A stretch of 64,000 nt of DNA from Tropicimonas sp. IMCC6043. Its GTDB lineage: Bacteria > Pseudomonadota > Alphaproteobacteria > Rhodobacterales > Rhodobacteraceae. The DNA is taken from contig NZ_SELO01000012.1 in the NCBI RefSeq assembly GCF_004146235.1, positions 1-64,000 of the forward strand, read 5' to 3'. Below the pieces are notes generated by a model that saw nothing but the letters and a program-made list of their open reading frames with translations, did no database searches and had not been told where the DNA came from. Positions 7,832 to 16,402 of this stretch are shown piece by piece; position 1 is the stretch's first letter, and each line of letters starts with the position of its first letter. The translations under genes were made by a program, and so were the position numbers.

Positions 7832-9046
7832 ATGGAACGCATCACTTTCCCCGGCGCACAGGGTCATGCGCTCGCTGCCCGGCTCGACCGGCCCGAGGGG
7901 CCGCACCTGGCCACCGCCATCTTTGCCCACTGCTTCTCCTGTTCGAAGGATATCCACGCCGCGCGCCGGATCTCGGCGCGGCTTGCGGGGATGGGGATCG
8001 CCGTGCTGCGCTTCGATTTCACCGGGCTCGGCCATTCGGGGGGCGAGTTCGAGAACACGACCTTCACCACCAATGCCTGCGACCTGAAGGCCGCCGCCGA
8101 CTGGCTCGCGAGCCAGGGCATGCCGCCCGCGATGCTGATCGGCCACTCGCTCGGCGGGGCAGCCGCCCTGAAGGCCGCGGGCGGGATCGACAGCGTCCGC
8201 GCCGTGGTCACGCTCGGCGCGCCCTTCGACCCGGGCCATGTGACCCACGCGTTTAGAGATCTCCTGCCTGAGATCGAGGCAGAGGGCTCGGCCGAACTGC
8301 GCCTTGGCGCGATGCCGTTCCGGGTGGGCCAGGAATTTGTCGAGGAGGTGCTGGAGGCGGACCTGACCGACGCGATCAGGTCGCTTGGCAAGGCGCTGCT
8401 GGTGATGCATGCGCCGCGCGACGACGTGGTCTCGATCGACAATGCGACACGGATCTTCACCGCTGCGCGGCACCCCAAGAGCTTCGTCACGCTCGACGAT
8501 GCCGACCATCTCATCAGCCGCGCAGAGGATGCCGAATATGCGGCCGAGGTGATCGCCGCCTGGGCCGGCCGCTATCTCGACCTACGCCGGCCCGCGCCAC
8601 CGCCCGGCGCACCGGAAGGCATCGTGCGCTCCTCGGAGGCCGATCCCGACGGCTTCCTCCAGGATGTCTGCCTGGGGCCGCGCCATCACCTCCTTGCCGA
8701 CGAGCCCGCCGCCTATGGTGGCGCCGACCAGGGACCCTCTCCCTATGGCCTGCTCGCGGCTGCGCTGGCAGCCTGCACCTCGATGACGATCCGGATGTAT
8801 GCCCGCCGCAAGGGCTGGCCGCTCGAGCATGTCTCGGTCGATGTCTGCCACGAGAAGGTCCATGCGCAGGACAGCGACCTGACCGGGCCGAACAGGATCG
8901 ACCGGTTCCAGCGGACCGTCCACCTGACGGGCGATCTCGACGCCGCGCAGCGCGCCCGGCTGATGGAGATCGCCGATCGATGCCCGGTCCACCGGACGCT
9001 CGACGCCGGCGCAACGGTGGACACAAGGCTCGCGGCAGCGGACTGA
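7832..9046 (+). CDS. Bifunctional alpha/beta hydrolase / OsmC-family protein
   Basis: A 404-residue fusion. Residues 1-250 are an alpha/beta hydrolase with the nucleophile elbow GHSLGG (Ser106) and a C-terminal DADHLISR supplying the His. From about 260 on there is an OsmC/Ohr-type domain with its two redox cysteines in ALAACTSMTIRMYARRKG and ADRCPVHRTL. OsmC domains reduce organic hydroperoxides, so the hydrolase may release or act on peroxidised esters. The same fusion is known in other proteobacteria. The ATG follows GAGGAG. It is a single-gene unit between the extensin-like gene and a nucleoside hydrolase. Confidence 0.9.
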   Translation: MERITFPGAQGHALAARLDRPEGPHLATAIFAHCFSCSKDIHAARRISARLAGMGIAVLRFDFTGLGHSGGEFENTTFTTNACDLKAAADWLASQGMPPAMLIGHSLGGAAALKAAGGIDSVRAVVTLGAPFDPGHVTHAFRDLLPEIEAEGSAELRLGAMPFRVGQEFVEEVLEADLTDAIRSLGKALLVMHAPRDDVVSIDNATRIFTAARHPKSFVTLDDADHLISRAEDAEYAAEVIAAWAGRYLDLRRPAPPPGAPEGIVRSSEADPDGFLQDVCLGPRHHLLADEPAAYGGADQGPSPYGLLAAALAACTSMTIRMYARRKGWPLEHVSVDVCHEKVHAQDSDLTGPNRIDRFQRTVHLTGDLDAAQRARLMEIADRCPVHRTLDAGATVDTRLAAAD

Positions 9047-9119
9047 CGACACGGCACCCGATCTGGACAAGCCCGCCCTCTCTGGGCAATCTCGCGACCG
9101 ACCCGATCCGGAGACGCCA

Positions 9120-10061
9120 ATGACCCCCCGCAAGATCCTCATCGATACCGATCCCGGCCAGGACGATGCCGTGGCCATCCTTCTGGCGCTGGCCGCGCCC
9201 GAGGAGTTGGAAGTGCTGGCGATCACGGTGGTGGCCGGCAACGTGCCGCTGGAGAAGACCTCGCGCAATGCGCGGGTGATCTGCGAACTCGCCGGGCGGC
9301 GCGACGTGCCGGTTCACGAGGGCTGCGCGGCGCCCCTCGAGCGCCCCCTCGTTACTGCCGAACATGTCCATGGCAAATCCGGTCTCGACGGCCATGACCT
9401 GCCCGAACCGACCATGCCGGTGGCCGATCTCCACGCCGTCGAGGCGATCATCCACCATATCCGCCGCGAGCCCCGCGGCAGCGTCACGCTCTGTGCGCTC
9501 GGGCCGCTCACCAATGTCGCGAGCGCGCTTCTCAAGGCGCCCGAAATCGCCGAGCGGCTGGGGGGCATCGTGCTCATGGGCGGGGCTTATTTCGAGGTTG
9601 GCAATGTGACGCCAGCAGCCGAGTTCAACATCTATGTCGACCCGGAAGCCGCCAAGATCGTTCTGAAATCCGGCATCGAGATCACCATGATGCCGCTCGA
9701 CGTCACCCACAAGGCGCTGATCACGCGCGACTGGCTCGACGGCATCAGCACGCTCGACACGCCGGCGATCCGTGCCGTCTGCGGCTGGCTCGATTTCTAC
9801 GAACGGTTCGACATGGAGAAATATGGCGGCAAGGGCGGTCCGCTGCACGATCCCTGCGTGATCGCCTGGCTGCTCCGGCCGGAGCTGTTCTCGGGGCGCC
9901 ACGTCAATGTCGAGATCGAAACACAGAGCGAGTTGACCCGCGGCATGACGGTTGCCGATTGGTGGCGCGTGACCGACCGGGCGGCCAATGCAACCTTCAT
10001 CGGTGATCTCGACGCGGACGGTTTCTTCGACCTACTCACCGAACGCTTGGCCGCGCTGTGA
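9120..10061 (+). CDS. Inosine/uridine-preferring nucleoside hydrolase family
   Basis: Cleaves the N-glycosidic bond of ribonucleosides to free base and ribose for salvage. The 313-residue length is typical. The calcium and ribose-binding signature DTDPGQDDA is at residues 9-17, the LMGGAYFEVGNVTPAAEFNIYVDPEAA region in the middle, and LHDPCVIAWLL near residue 240 holds the last metal-binding Asp. Base preference cannot be told from the sequence. Its stop overlaps the GrpB-family start in GTGA, so the following two genes are probably co-translated. Confidence 0.92.
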   Translation: MTPRKILIDTDPGQDDAVAILLALAAPEELEVLAITVVAGNVPLEKTSRNARVICELAGRRDVPVHEGCAAPLERPLVTAEHVHGKSGLDGHDLPEPTMPVADLHAVEAIIHHIRREPRGSVTLCALGPLTNVASALLKAPEIAERLGGIVLMGGAYFEVGNVTPAAEFNIYVDPEAAKIVLKSGIEITMMPLDVTHKALITRDWLDGISTLDTPAIRAVCGWLDFYERFDMEKYGGKGGPLHDPCVIAWLLRPELFSGRHVNVEIETQSELTRGMTVADWWRVTDRAANATFIGDLDADGFFDLLTERLAAL

Positions 10062-10588
10062 AGATCGAGATCGAAGCCCACGATCCCGCTTGGGCGGACC
10101 TCGCCGCAAGCGAGATTGCGCGCTGGAACACTGCGCTCGGCGACGCTCTGGTTGAGGTGCATCATATCGGCTCGACAGCGGTACCGCATCTTTCGGCCAG
10201 GCCGGTGATCGACCTGATTCCGGTGATTGCGCCCGGCGTCGACCCCGACAGCCTGCGCGAACGGGTCCACGCCATGGGCTACGAGTGGCTGGGCGAGAAT
10301 GGCTTGCCACGCCGACGCTACTGCCGGCGCTCCTGCCCGACAACAGGCAAACGCCTGATGCAGGCGCATTGCTGGCCCGAGGGCGACAGCGAGATCGACC
10401 GCCATCTCGCCTTCCGCGACGCGCTCCGCGCCGACCCGATGCTGCTGGCTGCCTACGAGGCGCGCAAACGCCACTGTGCTTCGCTGCACCTGCGGGACCT
10501 GCCGGGCTACGGCCGTTGCAAGTCGCACTGGATCGACACGGTCGAAACGCGGGCGCTACGGGCGCGTGCGCAAGGGGGGCGAGGGTGA
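10058..10588 (+). CDS. GrpB family protein (UPF0157, nucleotidyltransferase-like fold)
   Basis: A 176-residue member of the GrpB/UPF0157 family. Diagnostic segments are the HHIGSTAVPHLSARPVIDLI stretch near residue 36 and the later RHLAFRDALRADP and EARKRHCASLH. The GST...D pattern resembles a nucleotidyltransferase palm, but no reaction is established; some relatives are fused to CoA-synthesis enzymes. It begins with GTG inside the stop of the nucleoside hydrolase and its stop overlaps the GTG of the following acetyltransferase, giving a tight three-gene unit. Confidence 0.85.
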   Translation: MKIEIEAHDPAWADLAASEIARWNTALGDALVEVHHIGSTAVPHLSARPVIDLIPVIAPGVDPDSLRERVHAMGYEWLGENGLPRRRYCRRSCPTTGKRLMQAHCWPEGDSEIDRHLAFRDALRADPMLLAAYEARKRHCASLHLRDLPGYGRCKSHWIDTVETRALRARAQGGRG

Positions 10589-11040
10589 AAACCAAGCTGC
10601 ACATGGCGGATACCGAGGATCTCGAGAGGCTCCTTGGTATGGTCGCGGCCTTTCATGCCGAGAGCGGCATCGAACAGGACGTCGAGACGCGCAGGGCGGC
10701 CCTCCTGCCGCTGCTCGAGGGCTCGCCGCTCGGAGTGATCTACATCCTCGGACCGCGCAACGCGCCGGTCGGGTATGTCGCCATCAGCTTCGGCTGGTCG
10801 ATCGGACATGGTGGAATCGACGGCTTCATCGACGAGTTCTGGATCCGTCCGGCGGTGCGCTCACGTGGCATGGGCAGCGAGGCGCTGGCGGCTCTCATCC
10901 GCGCGCTGAGGGATGCCGGCGTACGCGCGCTGCGTCTGGAGGCCGATCGCGGCAGCCCGGTCGGCCGGCTCTATGCGCGCCTGGGTTTCGAGCCGCGCGA
11001 GCGCGTCCTGCTGATGAGCGCTGACCTGACCGGACCCTGA
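10585..11040 (+). CDS. GNAT-family N-acetyltransferase
   Basis: A 151-residue acetyl-CoA-dependent transferase. Motif A is visible as IDEFWIRPAVRSRGMGSEAL (R/Q-x-x-G-x-G/A type), and motif B as SPVGRLYARLGFEPRERVLL. The GTG at 10585 overlaps the GrpB stop (GTGA); a longer frame upstream is only the shadow of GrpB. The substrate is unknown. Confidence 0.87.
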   Translation: MKTKLHMADTEDLERLLGMVAAFHAESGIEQDVETRRAALLPLLEGSPLGVIYILGPRNAPVGYVAISFGWSIGHGGIDGFIDEFWIRPAVRSRGMGSEALAALIRALRDAGVRALRLEADRGSPVGRLYARLGFEPRERVLLMSADLTGP

Positions 11041-11109
11041 GCGCCGCGGAGCCGTCAGACTTCGGGCCGGCGGACAGCCCACGATTTCCTTTACTGCCAG
11101 GACAGGCGC

Positions 11110-11886
11110 ATGCCCCCCATCCTCAACCGGCACCTCCCGCATCGGCCCTGGCGTCTGCCGCAGGCCCGGCGCCTGCCCGGCACGGCCCCGATCGGGATAG
11201 ACGACTGGCTCTGGCAACTCGACAGCTATCCCGCACAGATGGCCGAGCGCGAGCGGCTGCTCGCCGAGGATCCGGCGGCGGTGCTGGCGCTCTTGCCCGC
11301 TGCCGATGCCCCGGTCCGGGAGCTCTATGACCTTGTCCTCGGCCTGCTACAGCGCCGCCCCGGCTTTGCGCGTCAGGGCGACGTGATGCGATGCCCGGAT
11401 GGTCGGAGCGTCCATCTCGATCGCAGTGATCCGCTCCGCACACTCGGTCGGCTCGTGCAGGAGGATCTCTGCCTGCTGGTGAAGCCCGAAGGCGCGGCGG
11501 AGCATCTGCTGGCTGGCGCGGTGCTCTGCTTCCCGGCGAGCTGGACCCTTTCGGAGAAGCTTGGCCGCCCGATGGCCGCGATCCACGTCCCCGTCGATGT
11601 GTACGACGCGACCCTGGCAGCGCGGGTCCAGCGTTTGCTCGACAATATCCGGCCGGGCCAGCCGCTTGCCCGGAGCAACGCGCTCTTCTACGACGACCCG
11701 GCGCTCTTCCAGCCGCGCCCGGAGGACGACCCGCGCCCGGCCGGCGGACCCGATGCGCGCTTCTTCCGGTCGGAACGCCAGTGCCTGCTGCGCCTGCCCG
11801 AAAGCGGCGCGGTGGTGTTCTCGATCCACACGGTACTCCTGGATCGCGCCGGCCTCGAAGCGGCAGATCTCGCAGTGCTGCACTGA
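11110..11886 (+). CDS. DUF3445 / heme-dependent oxidative N-demethylase family protein
   Basis: A 258-residue protein of the DUF3445 family, recognised from LPHRPWRLPQARRLPG at the N-terminus, RLVQEDLCLL, and the central CFPASWTLSEKLGRPMAAIH, followed by ARSNALFYDD and the C-terminal SIHTVLLD. Family members are annotated as the alpha subunit of heme-dependent oxidative N-demethylases; the His in AAIHVPV is a candidate heme ligand. The neighbours are not the reductase-like genes expected for a demethylase complex, so a partner would have to be elsewhere. The reaction here is inferred only from family. Confidence 0.75.
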   Translation: MPPILNRHLPHRPWRLPQARRLPGTAPIGIDDWLWQLDSYPAQMAERERLLAEDPAAVLALLPAADAPVRELYDLVLGLLQRRPGFARQGDVMRCPDGRSVHLDRSDPLRTLGRLVQEDLCLLVKPEGAAEHLLAGAVLCFPASWTLSEKLGRPMAAIHVPVDVYDATLAARVQRLLDNIRPGQPLARSNALFYDDPALFQPRPEDDPRPAGGPDARFFRSERQCLLRLPESGAVVFSIHTVLLDRAGLEAADLAVLH

Positions 11887-11909
11887 AGGAGCGCGGTGCT
11901 GGGCGGAGC

Positions 11910-12758
11910 CTAGGCGGCGCTCGCCGTGGACAGGGCGCTTGGCTTCGGAACTGGCCTGCCGTCCTTTTCCAGCAGCACCAGGCACATTCCGCCATCTTCC
12001 TCCAGGCGGATCTGGAACCTCTCATCGTCGCAGGTTGCGAAGGCCATGCCGTTCCGGACCTGCTGACCGGTGGCCCGCAGATGCGAGACCAGCGCATAGA
12101 CGCGCGGTATGATCCAGCCAAGCTCGACCGGGGCCGGCGCGGTCCGCAGCGGCCGGCCGACGAGATCAACTGCGCCCTCGATCTCGAGCGAGAGCCAGGC
12201 CGGATCCTCATCCTCCTGCTGGAACGGACGGGGGTGCAGGAAGAGCGGCAGCGGGAACAGCATCGCGCCCATGGCGGCAAAGCGGCTGGCGGAGAGTATC
12301 TGGTTCGATTGCTCCCAATGGAGCGCCAATGCGTGGTTCGTGCGGGCGATTCGCGTCGCTGCCGCGTGGGCGACCATCAGCATCTGGTCGAACAGTTCCG
12401 GTGTGGTCGGCTCCACAGCCGCGCCCTTTTCCGCCGGAAGCGGCCCGGCGCCCACGGTCAGTGTCAGCGCCGCTCGATGGCGCGCAAAACACCCGTTAGG
12501 ATCATCGCCCAGAAAAGCGGCAAGACCGGTGCCGATATCCGACGGCAGCCGTTCTTCCGCGAGAGGCAGATCGCGCGCTGAGAGCCGCAGGTGCAGCCGC
12601 GCCGAACTCAACAGCGGCTCATGGCGCCAGCGACGCTCCCGGAGGCCGGAACAGGCAGGCCCGAGCTGGGCCTCAATACCGTCCCGAAGCGCGTCGAGAT
12701 CGAACTGCGCCGGGCGTGCGAGAAGGAGAGTTGCGGTTATCTCGGTGGGCAGGGGCAT
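11910..12758 (-). CDS. Uncharacterised protein convergent with the DUF3445 gene
   Basis: I do not recognise the family of this 282-residue protein. It is cytosolic by appearance: no signal peptide and no membrane segment beyond one mildly hydrophobic stretch (FAAMGAMLFPLPLFLHP, about residue 165). It begins like a two-fold ferredoxin-like protein (ITATLLLARPAQFDLDALRDG) and contains conserved-looking NHALALHWEQSNQILSASRF and GRPLRTAPAPVELGW. Codon use matches the neighbours and the frame is long, so it is likely real. Its 3' end faces the DUF3445 gene 24 bases away. Confidence 0.7.
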   Translation of the reverse strand: MPLPTEITATLLLARPAQFDLDALRDGIEAQLGPACSGLRERRWRHEPLLSSARLHLRLSARDLPLAEERLPSDIGTGLAAFLGDDPNGCFARHRAALTLTVGAGPLPAEKGAAVEPTTPELFDQMLMVAHAAATRIARTNHALALHWEQSNQILSASRFAAMGAMLFPLPLFLHPRPFQQEDEDPAWLSLEIEGAVDLVGRPLRTAPAPVELGWIIPRVYALVSHLRATGQQVRNGMAFATCDDERFQIRLEEDGGMCLVLLEKDGRPVPKPSALSTASAA

Positions 12759-12846
12759 GGGAAGACGCCTCTCGCGGGGAATGATTGGCCCCAGCCTCGC
12801 GTGCGATGGTGGGCAGAATGCGGCGTGGGTGTGGAAATGACGCGGC

Positions 12847-13050
12847 TCAGACGCTGCTGAGCAGCGGGCTGGTTTCGCTGTTCAACACCCCTTCGATCAA
12901 CCGAACCTTGCGCAGGACACGGTCGAAATCGCCTGGCGAGGGAGCTTGGAACTCAGCCACGAGATTCCAACGCCTGTCACGACGCAGGATCGAGACGAGT
13001 TCACGGTCGAGTGTGTCGAGGGACGGCCCGGTATCGACGCTGGTTTTCAT
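12847..13050 (-). CDS. Small Lrp/AsnC-like (RAM/ligand-binding domain) protein
   Basis: A 67-residue protein. Its second half, WNLVAEFQAPSPGDFDRVL followed by KVRLIEGVLNSETSPLLSS, follows the pattern of the C-terminal ligand-sensing RAM domain of Lrp/AsnC regulators (strand, helix, GV...TET...L strand). The first 20 residues (SLDTLDRELVSILRRD) resemble the start of an Lrp HTH, but no complete HTH fits. It could be a stand-alone effector-binding modulator or the remnant of an internally deleted regulator. It lies divergent to ocd with 148 bases between them. The ATG is preceded by only a weak ribosome site. Confidence 0.5.
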   Translation of the reverse strand: MKTSVDTGPSLDTLDRELVSILRRDRRWNLVAEFQAPSPGDFDRVLRKVRLIEGVLNSETSPLLSSV

Positions 13051-13105
13051 GGAGCGTCATCCCGCCAGAAAGTCTTGTCGATTCGCAGAGTGTCCTGCCA
13101 GATCC

Positions 13106-13120
13106 TGCAAGCATTTTGCA
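13106..13120. promoter_or_regulatory. Candidate operator between the Lrp-like gene and ocd
   Basis: TGCAA-N5-TTGCA is a perfect interrupted palindrome in the divergent intergenic region, 79 bases before the ocd start. Its A/T-rich centre is compatible with an Lrp/AsnC-family site. Ocd genes are often controlled by Lrp-type regulators, but no full regulator of this kind is in the window. Confidence 0.4.
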
Positions 13121-13198
13121 TTTTGTCGGGTGAAAGGAACACGTATCCTGTGCCGGCCCGACGGGCCTTCTCCCCGAACGATGTCACAGGAAGCGCGC

Positions 13199-14263
13199 AT
13201 GTCCTCCGAGTCCTCGCCGAAGCCGTCTCTCAACCTCGTTCCCTTCGTCTCCGTCGAGAACATGATGGAGACGATTCTGGATATCGGCATCGGCGAGATG
13301 CTCACCGGGATCGCGCGCTATATCGAGCAGGATTTCACCCGCTGGGAGAGCTTCGACAAGACACCGCGGGTGGCGGCGCACTCGACGCGTGGGGTGATCG
13401 AGTTGATGCCCACCTCGGACGGCGCGGAATACGCGTTCAAATACGTCAACGGTCACCCCAAGAACATGCGTGAGGGGCTTCAGACGGTCACCGCTTTCGG
13501 CGTTCTGGCGGATGTCGACACCGGTTACCCGCTGCTGATCTCTGAGATGACGCTGCTGACGGCGCTCAGGACGGCGGCAATGTCGGCGGTGGCAGCGAAA
13601 TACCTTGCCCCCGAGGGTGCCGAGACGATGGCGATCATCGGCAACGGCGCGCAGGCTGAATTCCAGGCACTTGCCTTCAGGACGCTGCTCGGGATCGACC
13701 GGCTCCGGCTCTACGACATCGACCCGGCGGCGACGGAGAAATGCGCGCGCAACCTGGCGGGGCAGGGGTTCGAGATCACCACCTGCGACAGCGCCGAGGC
13801 GGCGGTCGAGGGGGCGCAGATTCTCACCACGGTCACGGCCGACAAGCAATATGCCACGATCCTGACCGACAACATGGTGGGCAGCGGCGTGCATATCAAC
13901 GCGATCGGTGGCGACTGCCCGGGCAAGACGGAGTTGCACCGGGACATCCTCCTGCGCTCGGACATCTTTGTGGAATACCCGCCGCAGACCCGGATCGAGG
14001 GCGAGATCCAACAGCTTGCCGCCGACCACCCGGTGACCGAACTCTGGCAGGTCATCGCCGGGCAGGCCGAGGGGCGGCGCAACGCGCGTCAGGTGACGCT
14101 CTTCGATTCGGTCGGCTTCGCGATCGAGGATTTCTCGGCGCTGCGCTATCTGCGCGACCAACTCGCGCGCACCGGGCGATACGAGATGCTCGACATGATC
14201 GCCGACCCGGACGACCCGCGGGACCTCTTCGGGATGGTCCTGCGGGCCGAGGTGAAACGGTAG
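13199..14263 (+). CDS. ocd: Ornithine cyclodeaminase
   Basis: Converts L-ornithine to L-proline and ammonia, an NAD-dependent step of arginine/opine catabolism. The 354-residue length and the blocks VIELMPTSDGAEYAFKYVNG (near residue 65), HPKNMREGLQTVTAFGVLAD and the Rossmann motif MAIIGNGAQAEFQ agree closely with Agrobacterium-type Ocd, rather than the shorter mu-crystallin relatives. I chose the ATG at 13199, with AGGA eight bases upstream; an ATG at 13181 is possible. It ends before the glnA terminator, convergent with glnA. Confidence 0.92.
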   Translation: MSSESSPKPSLNLVPFVSVENMMETILDIGIGEMLTGIARYIEQDFTRWESFDKTPRVAAHSTRGVIELMPTSDGAEYAFKYVNGHPKNMREGLQTVTAFGVLADVDTGYPLLISEMTLLTALRTAAMSAVAAKYLAPEGAETMAIIGNGAQAEFQALAFRTLLGIDRLRLYDIDPAATEKCARNLAGQGFEITTCDSAEAAVEGAQILTTVTADKQYATILTDNMVGSGVHINAIGGDCPGKTELHRDILLRSDIFVEYPPQTRIEGEIQQLAADHPVTELWQVIAGQAEGRRNARQVTLFDSVGFAIEDFSALRYLRDQLARTGRYEMLDMIADPDDPRDLFGMVLRAEVKR

Positions 14264-14366
14264 GACCGCGCCGCGTATCGCGTGAATCTTCGGGATGTTT
14301 TCCCTTTTGCTGCGGTCCGCCGCGACGTGGCGATGTCTCCGCGCGCCGGACCGCCCCAAACGAAAG

Positions 14367-14388
14367 AAGGGCGCCCTGAGGCGCCCTT
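14367..14388 (-). terminator. Terminator of glnA
   Basis: A perfect 9-bp stem (AAGGGCGCC pairing with GGCGCCCTT, loop CTGA) lies 34 bases beyond the glnA stop. Read on the minus strand it continues into a T-rich tract (CTTTCGTTT), and it could also stop ocd transcripts weakly. Confidence 0.75.
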
Positions 14389-14421
14389 CGCTGTCACTGT
14401 CCCGCGTGGTCCTTTTCGGAC

Positions 14422-15828
14422 TCAGCAGCTGTAGTAGAGCTTGTATTCGATCGGGTGCGGCGTGTGCTCGTAGGCGTAGATCTCTTCCCACTTGAGGTCC
14501 ATGTAGCCCTCGATCTGGCTCGCAGTGAAGACGTCGCCAGCCAGCAGGAAGTCGTGATCGGCCTCCAGGCACTCCATCGCTTCGCGCAGGGATGCGCAGA
14601 CCGTCGGGATGCCGGCCAGCTCTTCCGGCGGCAGGTCGTAGAGGTCCTTGTCCATGGCTTCGCCCGGGTGGATCTTGTTCTTGATCCCGTCGAGGCCGGC
14701 CATCAGCAGGGCCGCGAAGCAGAGATAGGGGTTCGAGGACGGGTCCGGGAAACGGGCCTCGACACGCTTGGCCTTCGGGCTTTCCGCCCACGGGATCCGG
14801 ACGCAGCCGGAGCGGTTGGACGCCGAATAGGCCCGCAGCACCGGCGCCTCGAAGCCCGGGATGAGGCGCTTGTAGGAGTTGGTGGACGGGTTGGTGAAGG
14901 CGTTCAGCGTCTTGGCGTGCTTCAGGATGCCGCCGATGTAGTAGAGCGCCTCGTCACTCAGGTCGGCATACTTGTCACCGGCGAAGAGCGGTTTGCCGTC
15001 CTTCCAGATCGACATGTTCACATGCATGCCGGTCCCATTGTCGCCGGCGATCGGCTTGGGCATAAAGGTGGCCGACTTGCCATAGGCATGGGCGACATTC
15101 TGCACAACGTATTTGTATTTCTGCAGCTCGTCCGCCTGCTTGGTGACGGTGCCGAAGATCAGGCCCAGTTCGTGCTGGCAGGACGCGACCTCGTGGTGGT
15201 GCTTGTCGACCTTCATGCCCATGCGCTTCATGGTCGAAAGCATCTCGGAGCGCAAATCCTGGGCGTCGTCGGTGGGGTTGACCGGGAAGTAGCCGCCCTT
15301 GACGCCGGGCCGATGGCCCATGTTGCCCATTTCGTATTCGGTGTCGGTGTTCCAGGCAGCGTCGATGGCGTCGACCGCGTAGGAAACCTTGTTCATCCCG
15401 ACCTGGAAGCGGACGTCGTCGAACAGGAAGAATTCGGCCTCCGGCCCCATGTAGGCGGCATCGCCGATGCCCGACGATTTCAGATAGGCTTCGGATTTCT
15501 CCGCGGTGCCGCGCGGGTCGCGGTCATAGGGTTCGCCCGTGTCGGGCTCGACCACCGAGCAATGCACGGCCAGCGTCTTCTCGGCATAGAACGGGTCCAT
15601 GTAGGCCGAGTCGGAATCCGGCATGAGCTTCATGTCGGACTGGTCGATCGACTTCCAGCCGGCGATCGAGGAGCCGTCGAACATGAACCCCTCCTCGAAG
15701 AAGTCCTCGTCGACCTCGTCGGACATGACCGTGACATGCTGCAGCTTGCCGCGCGGGTCCGTGAAGCGGACATCGACATAGGCGACGTCTTCGTCCTTGA
15801 TCTTCTTGACAACGTCTTCTGTGCTCAT
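14422..15828 (-). CDS. glnA: Glutamine synthetase, type I
   Basis: Forms glutamine from glutamate, ammonia and ATP; a dodecameric cytosolic enzyme. The 468-residue length is standard. The beta-grasp N-domain is followed by [11 protein letters not shown], the catalytic PEAEFFLFD and [10 protein letters not shown], and [14 protein letters not shown]. The adenylylation Tyr is in [11 protein letters not shown], so activity should be covalently controlled. It lies 56 bases downstream of glnB on the same strand, the usual alphaproteobacterial glnBA operon, and PII regulates its adenylylation through GlnE. Confidence 0.98.
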   Translation of the reverse strand: MSTEDVVKKIKDEDVAYVDVRFTDPRGKLQHVTVMSDEVDEDFFEEGFMFDGSSIAGWKSIDQSDMKLMPDSDSAYMDPFYAEKTLAVHCSVVEPDTGEPYDRDPRGTAEKSEAYLKSSGIGDAAYMGPEAEFFLFDDVRFQVGMNKVSYAVDAIDAAWNTDTEYEMGNMGHRPGVKGGYFPVNPTDDAQDLRSEMLSTMKRMGMKVDKHHHEVASCQHELGLIFGTVTKQADELQKYKYVVQNVAHAYGKSATFMPKPIAGDNGTGMHVNMSIWKDGKPLFAGDKYADLSDEALYYIGGILKHAKTLNAFTNPSTNSYKRLIPGFEAPVLRAYSASNRSGCVRIPWAESPKAKRVEARFPDPSSNPYLCFAALLMAGLDGIKNKIHPGEAMDKDLYDLPPEELAGIPTVCASLREAMECLEADHDFLLAGDVFTASQIEGYMDLKWEEIYAYEHTPHPIEYKLYYSC

Positions 15829-15884
15829 GGTGACCTGAGTCCCTCTCTGTCAAAAACGGGTGGTGGTGTGTTCGGGCTCACGGA

Positions 15885-16256
<372 letters not shown>

Positions 16257-16359
16257 TCAATGCTCAGACCATCAACGCCGGAGCGGAACAATTCAAGAGG
16301 GAGAGCAGTGACGGGGCGGCGCCGCCTTTCTCGAGGCGGTGATCGAAAAACAGGCTAAA

Positions 16360-16376
16360 TGCCCACTTGATGGGCA
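16360..16376. promoter_or_regulatory. Palindrome upstream of glnB, possible NtrC-type site
   Basis: TGCCCA-CTTGA-TGGGCA is a perfect 6-bp inverted repeat with a 5-base spacer, 137 bases before glnB and 27 before nnr. The 17-bp layout is that of enterobacterial NtrC sites (TGCAC-N7-GTGCA), and glnBA operons are classic NtrC targets, but the base match is only partial. No confident promoter was placed around it. Confidence 0.4.
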
Positions 16377-16402
16377 ATATGTGAAGAAATGAGGCGGCAT
16401 CC

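Noticed and set aside
13184-14791. 535-codon minus-strand frame across ocd
   Set aside because: Antisense shadow of ocd and of the start of the glnA 3' region; the ocd frame has the full family signature.
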